Shown: in pieces, positions 1-6,383 of the stretch | Layout of the letters: each line of letters opens with the position of its first letter | How positions within the stretch are numbered: position 1 is the first letter of the stretch | DNA from: CAYZXT01 sp964482515 | Lineage (GTDB): Bacteria; Elusimicrobiota; Elusimicrobia; FEN-1173 | Assembly: GCA_964482515.1 (NCBI GenBank) | Contig: CAYZXT010000054.1 | Coordinates: 1-13,111, forward strand | DNA: 13,111 nucleotides | Direction of reading: 5' to 3' | Notes under the pieces: model-generated | What the model was told of the DNA's origin: nothing | Databases searched by the model: none | What the model saw: only the letters and a program-made list of their open reading frames with translations | Made by a program: the position numbers and the translations under genes

Positions 1-89
1 AGCTTTTCCGTCAGCGTGGTCTTGCCCGCGTCCGGATGGGAGATGATGGCGAAGGTGCGCCTTCGCGCGATTTCTTTCTGCAGGTCCAC
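1..89 (-). CDS. prfC: Peptide chain release factor 3 (RF3), N-terminal fragment
   Basis: Only the first 29 codons are present; the gene runs off the left edge. The peptide reads VDLQKEIARRRTFAIISHPD then AGKTTLTEK. The RRTFAIISHPDAGKTT block, which contains the P-loop, is the hallmark of RF3, the GTPase that recycles RF1 and RF2 during translation termination. EF-G, LepA and TypA have AHIDxGK-type sequences at this place instead. An in-frame TAA at 93-95 leaves the GTG at 87-89 as the only sensible start. The gene begins 8 nt after the msrB stop, so it is the third gene of the deaminase-msrB-prfC operon. No strong SD precedes the GTG, so translational coupling to msrB is plausible. Family identity is fairly sure despite the short fragment. 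Confidence 0.85.
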   Translation of the reverse strand, partial: MDLQKEIARRRTFAIISHPDAGKTTLTEK

Positions 90-97
90 GGGTTAAG

Positions 98-652
98 CTA
101 CGGCTTCTTTTCGAATTTCAGGGCGAGGGAGTTGATGCAGTAGCGCAGGCCGGTGGGCTCGGGGCCGTCGTCGAAAACGTGGCCCAGGTGCGCGTCGCAG
201 CGGCTGCAGAGGACTTCGGTCCGCCGCATGCCGAGGGAGTCGTCGCTCTCGGTCCGGATGTTCTCCTTGGCGGCGGGCTGCCAGAAGCTCGGCCAGCCGG
301 TGCCGGACTCAAACTTCACGTCGGACACGAACAGGTCCTGGTCGCAGCAGACGCACTTATAAATCCCCTTCTCGTGGTGGTTCCAGAAAGGACCGCTGCA
401 GGCGCGCTCCGTGCTTTTCTGGCGCGTGATTTCATAGACTTCCGGCGGCAGCTGCTTCCGCCACTCCGCGTCGGATTTGACCACTTTATCAACCATGATA
501 TATTCCTTCTTTTCCCAGGAGTAGACTTTGATGGGCCCGCCGGATTTTTTTTCGGAGGCGAACGAAATCTTATTGACCGCCAGCCACGCCAGGGCCGCCA
601 CGATGAAAACCAGGAGGACGACGTTTTCGAACTTCTTCCAGGCGGGCGTCAT
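98..652 (-). CDS. msrB: Membrane-anchored peptide-methionine (R)-S-oxide reductase MsrB
   Basis: This 184-residue protein reduces methionine-R-sulfoxide in proteins. One hydrophobic segment (about residues 10-26) after a short basic start suggests an N-terminal anchor with the enzyme outside the cytoplasm. The SelR domain spans about 60-182. It has zinc cysteine pairs C100/C103 and C149/C152, the DAHLGHVF block (153-160), and the catalytic cysteine C172 in RYCINS. The usual resolving cysteine of the E. coli enzyme (in GCGWPSF) is Thr here (SGTGWPSF). A cysteine at C85 in TERACSG aligns with position 31 in E. coli numbering, as in a described MsrB subclass that uses Cys31. The ATG shares one base with the upstream deaminase stop (TGATG), and GGAAGAAG before it is a modest SD. 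A longer open frame to 1291 is only a shadow of the deaminase gene. Confidence 0.92.
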   Translation of the reverse strand: MTPAWKKFENVVLLVFIVAALAWLAVNKISFASEKKSGGPIKVYSWEKKEYIMVDKVVKSDAEWRKQLPPEVYEITRQKSTERACSGPFWNHHEKGIYKCVCCDQDLFVSDVKFESGTGWPSFWQPAAKENIRTESDDSLGMRRTEVLCSRCDAHLGHVFDDGPEPTGLRYCINSLALKFEKKP

Positions 653-1182
653 CACTTCTTCCGCCGGGACGACACGGCCCAGTCCGCCATCGGGTCCACG
701 ACGTCCAGCCGGATGACTTTCCTGAACTGCGCCTGGATGTGGCGGTACTCCCGGTTGACCTCGGGGTCCGGATAGACCCAGTCGTGCAGATAGACGATCC
801 GCTCGACGCGGACTTGGAGCATTTCCTTGAGGCACCCGAAACAGGGCCGCATGGTCGTGTAAAGAGTCGAACCCGCCAGGGCGATGCCGAAGCGCGCGGC
901 CGAAAGCAGGACGTTCTGCTCCGCGTGCACGCAGATGCAGAGGTCGTAGGCCGTGCCCGACGGGTATTTGTCCCGGTGCAGGCAGCGCCGGCAGCCGCCG
1001 TCCATGCAGTTGGTCATGTCGTGGGGCGTCCCGTTGTAGCCCGTGGAGATGATGCGGCCTTCCCGCACCGCGATGGCGCCCACGCGGTTGCCGCGGCAGT
1101 TCGCCCGCTGGCGCACGGCCATGGCGATCCCCATGAAGTATTCGTGATCGGTGAGCAGAGTGTGTCGTGCCATTGTGGTCAT
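652..1182 (-). CDS. dCMP deaminase family protein (ComEB-like)
   Basis: This 176-residue zinc-dependent deaminase probably converts dCMP to dUMP to feed thymidylate synthesis. The catalytic HAE lies at residues 86-88 and the second zinc motif PCFGC at 113-117. Extra cysteines in NCMDGGCRRC (58-67) and LCIC (81-84) match the additional zinc site seen in ComEB-like dCMP deaminases. The GYNGTP motif (48-53) is also typical. The gene leads the operon with msrB (1-base overlap) and prfC. The start is uncertain: the ATG at 1182 has no SD and abuts a TAAAAT hexamer, while the second ATG (Met4, 1173) lies 9 nt after that hexamer. If TAAAAT is the -10 box, translation must begin at Met4. Residues before the EYFM segment are not conserved enough to decide. 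The name comEB is used in Firmicutes; no competence role is implied here. Confidence 0.9.
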   Translation of the reverse strand: MTTMARHTLLTDHEYFMGIAMAVRQRANCRGNRVGAIAVREGRIISTGYNGTPHDMTNCMDGGCRRCLHRDKYPSGTAYDLCICVHAEQNVLLSAARFGIALAGSTLYTTMRPCFGCLKEMLQVRVERIVYLHDWVYPDPEVNREYRHIQAQFRKVIRLDVVDPMADWAVSSRRKK

Positions 1183-1188
1183 ATTTTA
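1183..1188 (-). promoter_or_regulatory. Possible -10 box of the deaminase-msrB-prfC operon
   Basis: TAAAAT on the minus strand lies just before the first ATG and 9 nt before the second in-frame ATG. No -35 match is visible 16-18 nt upstream. It is listed because four other SD-less genes here have a TAnnnT hexamer close to their ATG. The role is inferred. Confidence 0.3.
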
Positions 1189-1224
1189 TGATTTTTCTAG
1201 ACGATACGCAGGGAAGATACCGAA

Positions 1225-1295
1225 ACTTTCTGTCCCGCAGAAAGTACGGGAGGTGTGTGCTCGACCGGTCCGGCAGGTCCGGTCTCCGCACACAC
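1225..1295 (-). other. Two consecutive hairpins between the csp terminator and the deaminase gene
   Basis: Hairpin A pairs ACTTTCTG (1225-1232) with CAGAAAGT (1238-1245) around a 5-nt loop. Hairpin B pairs GTGTGTGC (1253-1260) with GCACACAC (1288-1295), and inside it GACCGG (1263-1268) with CCGGTC (1279-1284). Neither is followed by a T-run on the minus strand, so they are not simple terminators. They could belong to a structured leader of the deaminase operon, or to the trailing end of the cold-shock transcript if its terminator leaks. I do not recognise a riboswitch class. Confidence 0.5.
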
Positions 1296-1297
1296 GC

Positions 1298-1332
1298 AAA
1301 AATCCCCGCCGAAGGTCGTTCAGCGGGGATTT
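1298..1332 (-). terminator. Intrinsic terminator of the cold-shock gene
   Basis: A perfect 10-bp stem forms between 1300-1309 and 1323-1332 (AAATCCCCGC/GCGGGGATTT) around a 13-nt loop. On the minus strand it runs into TTTTT. It begins 17 nt after the csp stop codon and separates csp from the deaminase operon. Confidence 0.88.
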
Positions 1333-1349
1333 CGCTCGGTTCGAGAACC

Positions 1350-1547
1350 TTATACGGCGCGAACGTTCGTGGCCTGCAGGCCTTTGGGACCCTTGGTCAC
1401 TTCGAATTCCACCGCCTGGCCGTCGTTCAAGGACTTGTAGCCGTCGCCTTGAATGGCGGAGTAGTGGACGAACACATCTTCGCCGCCTTCCTGGGCGATG
1501 AAGCCGAAGCCCTTGGAAGCGTTAAACCATTTAACTGTGCCTTTCAT
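1350..1547 (-). CDS. Cold-shock domain protein (CspA family)
   Basis: This 65-residue single OB-fold protein binds single-stranded nucleic acid and normally acts as an RNA chaperone. It starts MKGTVKWFNASKGFGFI, with the RNP1 motif KGFGFI at residues 12-17 and the RNP2 motif DVFVHY at 24-29. The length is normal for the family. I chose the ATG at 1547 because it gives the usual family N-terminus and has GGTGA 8 nt upstream. An open frame running to 1592 would add 15 atypical residues, and the ATG at 1562 has its SD too close. A strong promoter about 160 nt upstream, a structured leader and a 3' terminator make this a one-gene unit. Which csp paralogue it is (A, C or E) cannot be told. Confidence 0.97.
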   Translation of the reverse strand: MKGTVKWFNASKGFGFIAQEGGEDVFVHYSAIQGDGYKSLNDGQAVEFEVTKGPKGLQATNVRAV

Positions 1548-1616
1548 CGTGAAATTCACCATCCTTACAGTAAGAAAATTTTGAAGCGGCACACGTTAAA
1601 TGTAATTGCTTACCGC

Positions 1617-1649
1617 AAAAAAACCGCGGGGACTGTTTCTCCACGCGGT
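1617..1649 (-). terminator. Terminator-like hairpin inside the csp leader (possible attenuator)
   Basis: On the minus strand ACCGCG (1649-1644) pairs with CGCGGT (1628-1623). After one mismatch GGA pairs with TCC, closing a 7-nt loop. The 3' arm runs directly into a T-run (1623-1617), the classic form of an intrinsic terminator. It lies between the csp promoter and the csp ATG, about 70 nt before the start codon. The ACCGC arm could alternatively pair with a second GCGGT at 1616-1612, just past the T-run, so two exclusive folds are possible. Attenuation is inference. Confidence 0.6.
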
Positions 1650-1707
1650 CAATGCAATCCACAGTTACATCGATAACGTTAGAAACCAACTTCAACTTAC
1701 GAATATT

Positions 1708-1735
1708 ATTATGCCATTTCCTTTTAAATTGTCAA
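1708..1735 (-). promoter_or_regulatory. Sigma-70-type promoter of the csp gene
   Basis: On the minus strand a perfect TTGACA (1735-1730) is followed after 16 nt by CATAAT (1713-1708); ATAATA at 17 nt spacing is an alternative. Transcription would start near 1700 and give a leader of about 150 nt, similar to the long leaders of cspA-type mRNAs. Confidence 0.72.
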
Positions 1736-1751
1736 TCCCCGAGGGAAAACC

Positions 1752-1763
1752 CGCCGGCCGGCG
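1752..1763 (-). terminator. Weak GC palindrome after the secreted-protein gene
   Basis: The self-complementary 12-mer CGCCGGCCGGCG directly follows the stop codon at 1764 and is followed on the minus strand by GGTTTT. The stem can be only about 4 bp with a GGCC loop, so termination is doubtful. No better candidate lies before the csp promoter. Confidence 0.28.
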
Positions 1764-2369
1764 CTATTTTTTCTGGATTTCGGCGGGCACGTCCGGCCCC
1801 GGGACCGGCAGGGCGGGCGTGACGCCGGGGACGGCGGCGGCGACGCGCGTCAGTTTGAACGTGGAAACTTCGGACGATTTCCCGCGCTTGAACACCACCC
1901 ATTCCTCCACGATGTTGTCGCCATCCGTGAACGTCAGCCTCATGGAATGCATGTGCGTGTCGCGTATCGGGTCGACGAGAGGGTCGTTGGACAGGACGAA
2001 TTTCATCTCCGCACCGTCCGACTGTTTCAACCCCAGCCGCGGGCGGTTCGGCAACGCGCCGTAGTGCGTCAAAACCAGTTTCTTGGCCTGGTCGTGATAG
2101 ACGTTCAACAGCTCCCGGGAGGTCCCGGGAAAAATCCGTTCCACGATGTTCCGTCCGCCCGCCGTCATCGTGAACTCGACGGTCACCTCCTCAGCGCCGT
2201 TCCCCACGGCGGCCGTGCCCTTCCAGACGCCGACCAACGCCTTCACGCGCTCAAAATCCGCGGACCCCTGGTAGAGATTCGCGGTTCCCTGGTCCGCGGC
2301 GCCGGCGTTCGCGGCGCAAGCCAACGTCAGTCCAAAAAGCACAGTCCAAAATCGGGTTCGAATCGTCAT
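1764..2369 (-). CDS. Conserved secreted protein of unknown function (DUF1579-like beta-barrel fold suspected)
   Basis: This 201-residue protein has a signal peptide (basic TIRTR, hydrophobic residues about 8-20, likely cleavage near residues 23-25 in ANAGAA). The mature part opens with FERVKALVGVWKG, a pattern common in small lipocalin-like or DUF1579-like proteins. It continues with IVERIFPGT (75-83) and LTHYGALPNRPRL (100-112), which I recognise as a conserved block in uncharacterised bacterial proteins. The C-terminal 25 residues are Pro/Val/Ala-rich and probably disordered. The start is sure: GAGGAGGGG lies about 6 nt before the ATG. The gene sits 47 nt after the receiver-protein gene and has no obvious promoter of its own, so the two may be co-transcribed. 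No catalytic motif is visible and I assign no function. Confidence 0.85.
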   Translation of the reverse strand: MTIRTRFWTVLFGLTLACAANAGAADQGTANLYQGSADFERVKALVGVWKGTAAVGNGAEEVTVEFTMTAGGRNIVERIFPGTSRELLNVYHDQAKKLVLTHYGALPNRPRLGLKQSDGAEMKFVLSNDPLVDPIRDTHMHSMRLTFTDGDNIVEEWVVFKRGKSSEVSTFKLTRVAAAVPGVTPALPVPGPDVPAEIQKK

Positions 2370-2416
2370 GCGCCCCTCCTCAGGGTTTGGTGGTCCCGCT
2401 CGATGAAATGGGCCGG

Positions 2417-2797
2417 TTAGTTTTCCGCCGGCAACAGGAGCCGCTCGATCTCATGCAGCAGTCCGTCTATGGCGAAGGGTTTTGTGATGAAGGAGTCCGC
2501 GCCGGCGCTGCGGGCCGACTCCAGGTCGAATTCCGACGAGAGCGACGTGATGATGATCACCTTCATGTGCCGCAGGTCCTGCTGGGCCTTCACGAAGCGG
2601 CAGACGTCGAAACCTTCCACTTCCGGCATCAGCACGTCGAGCAGCGCGATGTCCGGGCGGATCCGCGGGATGACTTCCATGGCGCTGCGTCCGTCGTTCA
2701 CGGCCACGACGCGATAGCCCTGCCCCTCGAGAATGTACTTCACGGCCTCGGCAACGTCCACTTCATCGTCGGCGACTACGATCGTTCTCGGTTCCAT
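2417..2797 (-). CDS. Stand-alone response regulator receiver (CheY-like) protein
   Basis: The 126-residue protein is a REC domain only, with no output domain. Acidic residues D10/D11 bind magnesium, D54 (ALLDVLMP) is the phospho-acceptor, T84 (IIITS) and K106 (FITKPF) complete the active site, and F103 sits at the switch position. It probably passes a phosphate in a relay or acts by protein contact. No histidine kinase or chemotaxis gene is adjacent, so its partner is unknown. AGGAGGAG lies about 4 nt before the ATG, making this start firm. It is a distant paralogue of the receiver protein at 8092-8454. The secreted protein gene follows after 47 nt. Confidence 0.95.
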   Translation of the reverse strand: MEPRTIVVADDEVDVAEAVKYILEGQGYRVVAVNDGRSAMEVIPRIRPDIALLDVLMPEVEGFDVCRFVKAQQDLRHMKVIIITSLSSEFDLESARSAGADSFITKPFAIDGLLHEIERLLLPAEN

Positions 2798-2827
2798 CGT
2801 CTCCTCCTGGAGGAACGGCGGATCGAA

Positions 2828-2833
2828 ATTATA
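2828..2833 (-). promoter_or_regulatory. Possible -10 box for the receiver-protein gene
   Basis: A perfect TATAAT on the minus strand lies 30 nt before the ATG at 2797, in the 70-nt gap after the vWA gene. No good -35 match is seen at 16-18 nt. It would give a short leader that includes the SD. Confidence 0.42.
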
Positions 2834-2867
2834 TTACCACGTTTCGACGCGGGAGGGAGAAATTTGT

Positions 2868-4385
2868 TTACCGTGACGGTGGGGTATTTCCGAAGCGCTT
2901 AGCCCAGCGCAGGCCCAGGCGGCCGGGGGCGGCGTCGAGGGACAGCGTCGAGGCCTCGTGGCGATCGTTCGCGTTGCGGGCCGCGTGGCCGGTCATCACG
3001 ATCTGCGCCGCGTGCACCGCCATGAGCGCCGCGACGTTGAAGGAGAGCAGCTGTTGGCGCTCGCCGTTGAAATGCTCCGGGTTGATCCAGACGCCCCGGG
3101 TCGCCCACCAGGCGAAGAACCCTTCCCACGCCAGGACGTTCAACGCGGTCTCGTAATAACCGCAGGACCAGAGCCCCCAGCCCGGGACGACCAGAGACTT
3201 CGCGACGGCGGCTCCGGCGGAAACGCGTCGCGGCTCGTGCGGCCAAAATCGCACGACGGTCCCCGCGGCCTGGGCAATCCACTCCGCGCCCGCGCCGAAC
3301 CGGACGAACTGGTATTGATATTGGTCCCTCATCTGTCTGTCCACCTGCTTCGCCACGCGGTCCGAAACCAGGGACGCGGCCAAAACCAATCCGCCTTCGC
3401 CGACCAAGGTCACGGGCCCGCGGACGCTTTCCCCCTCCACCCATTGGCCGAGGCCCGGCACGAGCAGCGAAAGGAACCCGGCCCGACGGGCGCGGCCGCG
3501 GGCACCGTCCTTCGCGAGCCGCACGGGATGCGGATCGTCCGTCAGTTTGTTCGGCGGCGGCTCCAGTTTCGGCGGGGCCACGGGCGTCGGGACCGCGGCC
3601 ACGTCCGCCGCTTTTTCCCGGGGCGCGTCCTTGACGATTTTTTCGTCGGGATGCTTCGCGGAGGGCGCGCCGGGCAGAACGCCCGGCGTCAAACTGGGCA
3701 GCGGGACATGGGCCAGGGTCGTGGGCATCTGGAGCGTAGACGTCAACCGTTGCGCCATGGCGCGAAGCTCGTCCATGCTGTCGGCGCGCCACATCTCGCC
3801 GCCCGCGTCCCGGGCGATCTTCTCCACCGCCGCCGCGTCCGCCGGCGGAAGCTTGAGCGCGACGATATACAACCGGATATCTTTGCCCTGGGCGCGATGG
3901 TTTTTCACCACGTCCGGCACGCTGCCGCCGCAGGTTTCCTTCCCGTCCGTGATCAAATAGATCTCGCGCTCGCGGATGTCCTTCGGGAAATCCGTCCGCG
4001 TCAGGTCCACCGTATGGCCCAGGGGCGTTTGGCCGCGGGGACGCACGCCGTCCAGGATTCTTTTCAGTTCTTCGGGTTTGGGAACGGGTCCAAAGGGCAG
4101 GATCAACTGCGAATCGGCGCAGTCTTTCGGTTTGGACGGCGCGTTTCCGAACACGCGGATGGCCACGAAGGGCGGATGGCTCCATTTCGACATGTCCCGG
4201 AAGATGGTGCTGAGGAATTTTTTCGCTTCGGAGATCTTGGTTTGGTTGTTTTCGAGGGGGCCGTTCATGCTGCCGGAGGCGTCGAGGATGAACTCGATAT
4301 AGCGGGAGGCGGCCCGCGCGGGGACGGAACTTGCCGTTAAAACAACTGCGAGGAGAATCGCCCGATAAGAGAAATGACGCCGCAT
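2868..4385 (-). CDS. Secreted von Willebrand factor A protein with hydrophobic repeat-containing C-terminal half
   Basis: This 505-residue protein has a signal peptide at about 1-26 (hydrophobic 9-19, PARAAS cleavage region). A vWA domain follows (about 28-220) with an intact MIDAS metal site: DASGS at 35-39, T120 in RGQTPLG and D147 in LITDGKE. C89 and C152 could form a disulfide. A Pro/Ala/Lys linker covers about 221-295. The rest is hydrophobic and carries two related motifs, SLLVPGLGQW (306-315) and SLVVPGWGLW (397-406), each followed by Gly/aromatic-rich segments. The first resembles the PGLGQ signature of DUF5683-type membrane modules. A periplasmic, metal-dependent binding protein tethered to the membrane is the best guess. 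There is no SD; TAATCT lies 6 nt before the ATG. The start is supported by the signal peptide beginning at Met1. Confidence 0.88.
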   Translation of the reverse strand: MRRHFSYRAILLAVVLTASSVPARAASRYIEFILDASGSMNGPLENNQTKISEAKKFLSTIFRDMSKWSHPPFVAIRVFGNAPSKPKDCADSQLILPFGPVPKPEELKRILDGVRPRGQTPLGHTVDLTRTDFPKDIREREIYLITDGKETCGGSVPDVVKNHRAQGKDIRLYIVALKLPPADAAAVEKIARDAGGEMWRADSMDELRAMAQRLTSTLQMPTTLAHVPLPSLTPGVLPGAPSAKHPDEKIVKDAPREKAADVAAVPTPVAPPKLEPPPNKLTDDPHPVRLAKDGARGRARRAGFLSLLVPGLGQWVEGESVRGPVTLVGEGGLVLAASLVSDRVAKQVDRQMRDQYQYQFVRFGAGAEWIAQAAGTVVRFWPHEPRRVSAGAAVAKSLVVPGWGLWSCGYYETALNVLAWEGFFAWWATRGVWINPEHFNGERQQLLSFNVAALMAVHAAQIVMTGHAARNANDRHEASTLSLDAAPGRLGLRWAKRFGNTPPSR

Positions 4386-4391
4386 CCCGCG

Positions 4392-4397
4392 AGATTA
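4392..4397 (-). promoter_or_regulatory. TAnnnT box 6 nt before the vWA start codon
   Basis: TAATCT on the minus strand is followed by CGCGGG and then the ATG at 4385. No SD is present. If this is the -10 box, the mRNA is leaderless. It lies just after the T-run of the preceding operon's terminator. Confidence 0.35.
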
Positions 4398-4400
4398 CAC

Positions 4401-4427
4401 AAAAAACCGCCGGCGCGCCATGCCGGC
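4401..4427 (-). terminator. Intrinsic terminator of the hydrolase-MazG-NmrA operon
   Basis: GCCGGC (4409-4414) pairs with GCCGGC (4422-4427) around a 7-nt loop. On the minus strand GG and then six T follow (4406-4401). It begins 5 nt after the stop codon at 4433. Confidence 0.72.
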
Positions 4428-4432
4428 CCGCA

Positions 4433-5311
4433 TCAATTCTTCTGCGGGAAGTCCCCATTGTCTTTCACGTAGCGCGCGTAGGCGGCAAGGTCCATCTCAG
4501 GACGGGCGAAGCGCTCCCAAACGGCCGGGTCCGGCGGAGGTTCCTGCCATTGGCCGTATAAGCCCAGAAGCGTGTACAGTTCTTTGGCCTTGGCGTTAAC
4601 GAACCCGGCCAGCCTCAATATAAAAAACGGCGCCCGCTTTTGCTTGATCGTGGAATCGTAGGCCGCTATGAACCGGGCGGCGGCGTCCTCAATGGGCAGG
4701 ATTTCTTTCCCCATGACCGGGACGATCTCCCCCATCCCGATGTTCTTGGCCAGGGACGCGGAAACGATTCTTCCGTAATCGTCGGCGCTGATCCAATAGC
4801 TCGAAAGTTTCGCGCCTGAAAACCAGGTAAAGGATTTGCCGCGGATGAAAAGCGGGATAGATTCCATGAACCAGACGGGCTCGAAGATCGTCCAGGGAAG
4901 GCCGGACCCGCGGGCGATGGACTGGGCTTCGTGTTTCACCCGGATGTGCCACCAAGGATGCGCAGCGCCTCTCAGATCCGAGGAGCCCAGCGCGGATAGA
5001 ACCAGCAACCGGGGGTTCCCGGCCTTCTTCGCCGCGACAACAACGTTGCGGAGGCCGTCGGTTTCAGGCTTGAAGGACGATCCCGGAAAAGTCTCCACCG
5101 AAACGTAGACCGCGTCGCAGCCCCGGACCGCGGATTCCAGCGAAGAAACATTTTCCAAATCCCCGGCGACGATTTCCGCCGATGGCGGAAGAATCTTCCG
5201 CGCCTTTTCGATGGAGCGAACCAACACACGCACCGAAAAACCGTCCTTCAGGAGGCGGCGCACCACCGGCCGCCCCAGCATCCCCGTGCCGCCGATGACC
5301 AGGATTTTCAT
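4433..5311 (-). CDS. NmrA-like NAD(P)-binding protein (atypical SDR family)
   Basis: The 292-residue protein begins MKILVIGGTGMLGRP, with the GGTGxxG dinucleotide-binding loop of atypical short-chain dehydrogenases at residues 7-13. GDLENVSSLESAVRGCDAV (55-73) is the usual second Rossmann landmark. TIFEPVWFMES fits the substrate-side segment of NmrA and SDR_a5-type proteins. The YxxxK catalytic pair of classical SDRs is not evident, so it may be a redox-sensing or ubiquinone-complex-type protein rather than a true dehydrogenase. The ATG at 5311 is preceded by AGGTG 5 nt upstream, and the gene starts 8 nt after the MazG stop. An open frame extends to 5485, but its extra residues come from the MazG gene in another frame. 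It is the last gene of the operon. Confidence 0.88.
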   Translation of the reverse strand: MKILVIGGTGMLGRPVVRRLLKDGFSVRVLVRSIEKARKILPPSAEIVAGDLENVSSLESAVRGCDAVYVSVETFPGSSFKPETDGLRNVVVAAKKAGNPRLLVLSALGSSDLRGAAHPWWHIRVKHEAQSIARGSGLPWTIFEPVWFMESIPLFIRGKSFTWFSGAKLSSYWISADDYGRIVSASLAKNIGMGEIVPVMGKEILPIEDAAARFIAAYDSTIKQKRAPFFILRLAGFVNAKAKELYTLLGLYGQWQEPPPDPAVWERFARPEMDLAAYARYVKDNGDFPQKN

Positions 5312-5319
5312 GACGGCAC

Positions 5320-5679
5320 CTACGCCTTCTCCTCGAGGATCTTCCGTTCCGCGCCCAGGTTCCGCTTCAGGGCCGCGTCGGCGGTGAACTTCTCGGGATA
5401 ACGGACGCGCAGCTTCTCGATGTTGACCCGCGCCGCGTCCTCCAACGTGATCCCGGCGGACCGGCACACCAGCGCCAGGTACCACATCACGTCGCCCACT
5501 TCTTCCTTCACGTTCACCCAGTCCACGGGTTTGCCGTAGAACTTATGCTTCTTATAGATGTCCATCAGCTCGCCGGCTTCCGTGCAGACGCCGGCCGCGC
5601 CGTGCAGCAGATCGTCTTCCTGGGTCGCGGACTGGTGCGCGGTCCGCAGCGCCAACCCCTGGTATTCGTTCAGGTCCAT
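5320..5679 (-). CDS. MazG-like nucleotide pyrophosphohydrolase
   Basis: This 119-residue all-alpha NTP-PPase probably hydrolyses nucleoside triphosphates to monophosphates, removing damaged or unwanted nucleotides. The signature EAGEL (34-38) and KEEVGD (58-63) gives the ExxE...ExxD metal site (E34, E37, E60, D63). It has one MazG domain and no second copy, as in stand-alone family members. The C-terminal part (about 85-119) is charged and helical. AGAGGG lies about 9 nt before the ATG. It starts 22 nt after the hydrolase stop and ends 8 nt before the NmrA-like gene, so it is the middle gene of a three-gene operon. Substrate preference cannot be read from the sequence. Confidence 0.92.
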   Translation of the reverse strand: MDLNEYQGLALRTAHQSATQEDDLLHGAAGVCTEAGELMDIYKKHKFYGKPVDWVNVKEEVGDVMWYLALVCRSAGITLEDAARVNIEKLRVRYPEKFTADAALKRNLGAERKILEEKA

Positions 5680-5701
5680 GGTGGTTTTCCCTCTTTCTCT
5701 C

Positions 5702-6376
5702 TTAAACTTTGCGGGCGTCGCTCTTGGGCAAATATTGGGACAGGAACTTGCGGGCTTCCAGGAAGATCCGCGGCAGGGACTCGGCCAGGGAATGGCCGTC
5801 GTCGACTTCGATCAGCTTCACGTGGGCCTTGTTCTGCGCCCAGGTGCGGGAGCCCGAGATGTCCACGGTTTCGTCCTTCTTGCCGTGGATGATCAGCGTG
5901 GGCACGCGGACGTCCGGCCAGCCGCCGACGCGGCAGTCCAGCGCGCGGGCGTCCTTCAAAAAACCGTAATCGATCTTGGTCTTGGTTTTGTTGGCGTAAT
6001 CGTCCACTTCCAGCCAGCCGGTGGATTCCCATTTCTCCAGGCCGCTGTCGCCGAGCTCCTTCCGCCAAAGTTCCGCCAGCTGGAACGCGGGCGCCAGCAG
6101 CACGAGGGCCTCCACGCGCTGGTCCGCCTCGGCCACGCGGCTGGCGACCTGCCCGCCTAGGCTGGAGCCGAAGATGATGCAGCGGTCGTTGGGTCCGCCG
6201 ATGGCCTGGGTGACGGCTTCAATCATGGCGCTCACGCGCAGATGTTCAAGGGAAGGGAGGCGCAGGTTCATGCGAACTAAATCCACGCCCAGGGTCCGAA
6301 ACTGGTTGGACAGCGCAACGCCTTTGGACGAATCCGGGCCGGAAGCGAAACCGTGGAGGTAGAGCCATCGACGCAT
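5702..6376 (-). CDS. Alpha/beta hydrolase (YqiA-like esterase family)
   Basis: This 224-residue protein has no signal peptide and is probably cytoplasmic. LYLHGFASGPDSSKG (6-19) holds the oxyanion HGF motif and resembles the start of YqiA/UPF0227 esterases. GSSLGG (70-75) is the nucleophile elbow with S72; D168 (HGKKDETV) and H195 (DDGHSL) complete the triad. The order and spacing fit a small carboxylesterase or thioesterase. The substrate is unknown. It opens the operon with MazG and the NmrA-like gene. No SD is seen; TGGTAAAAT (an extended -10 form) lies 7 nt before the ATG, directly after the terminator of the beta-barrel gene, so a leaderless transcript is likely. Confidence 0.9.
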   Translation of the reverse strand: MRRWLYLHGFASGPDSSKGVALSNQFRTLGVDLVRMNLRLPSLEHLRVSAMIEAVTQAIGGPNDRCIIFGSSLGGQVASRVAEADQRVEALVLLAPAFQLAELWRKELGDSGLEKWESTGWLEVDDYANKTKTKIDYGFLKDARALDCRVGGWPDVRVPTLIIHGKKDETVDISGSRTWAQNKAHVKLIEVDDGHSLAESLPRIFLEARKFLSQYLPKSDARKV

Positions 6377-6383
6377 GGGGATG

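Noticed and set aside
653..1291. Long open frame joining msrB to 1291 (397 residues), suggesting an N-terminal fusion
   Set aside because: The extra residues are Arg/Pro/His-rich low-complexity translation of the deaminase gene in another frame. The deaminase frame shows clear zinc motifs, and MsrB has its own ATG at 652.
2958..4340. Plus-strand open frame of 460 codons opposite the vWA gene
   Set aside because: The composition is Arg/His/Gly-rich, as expected for antisense of GC-rich coding DNA, no domain is recognisable, and the minus frame has a signal peptide and full MIDAS.
5312..5485. 58-residue N-terminal extension of the NmrA-like protein
   Set aside because: It is out-of-frame translation of the MazG gene. 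The ATG at 5311 has AGGTG upstream and begins exactly at the Rossmann strand.
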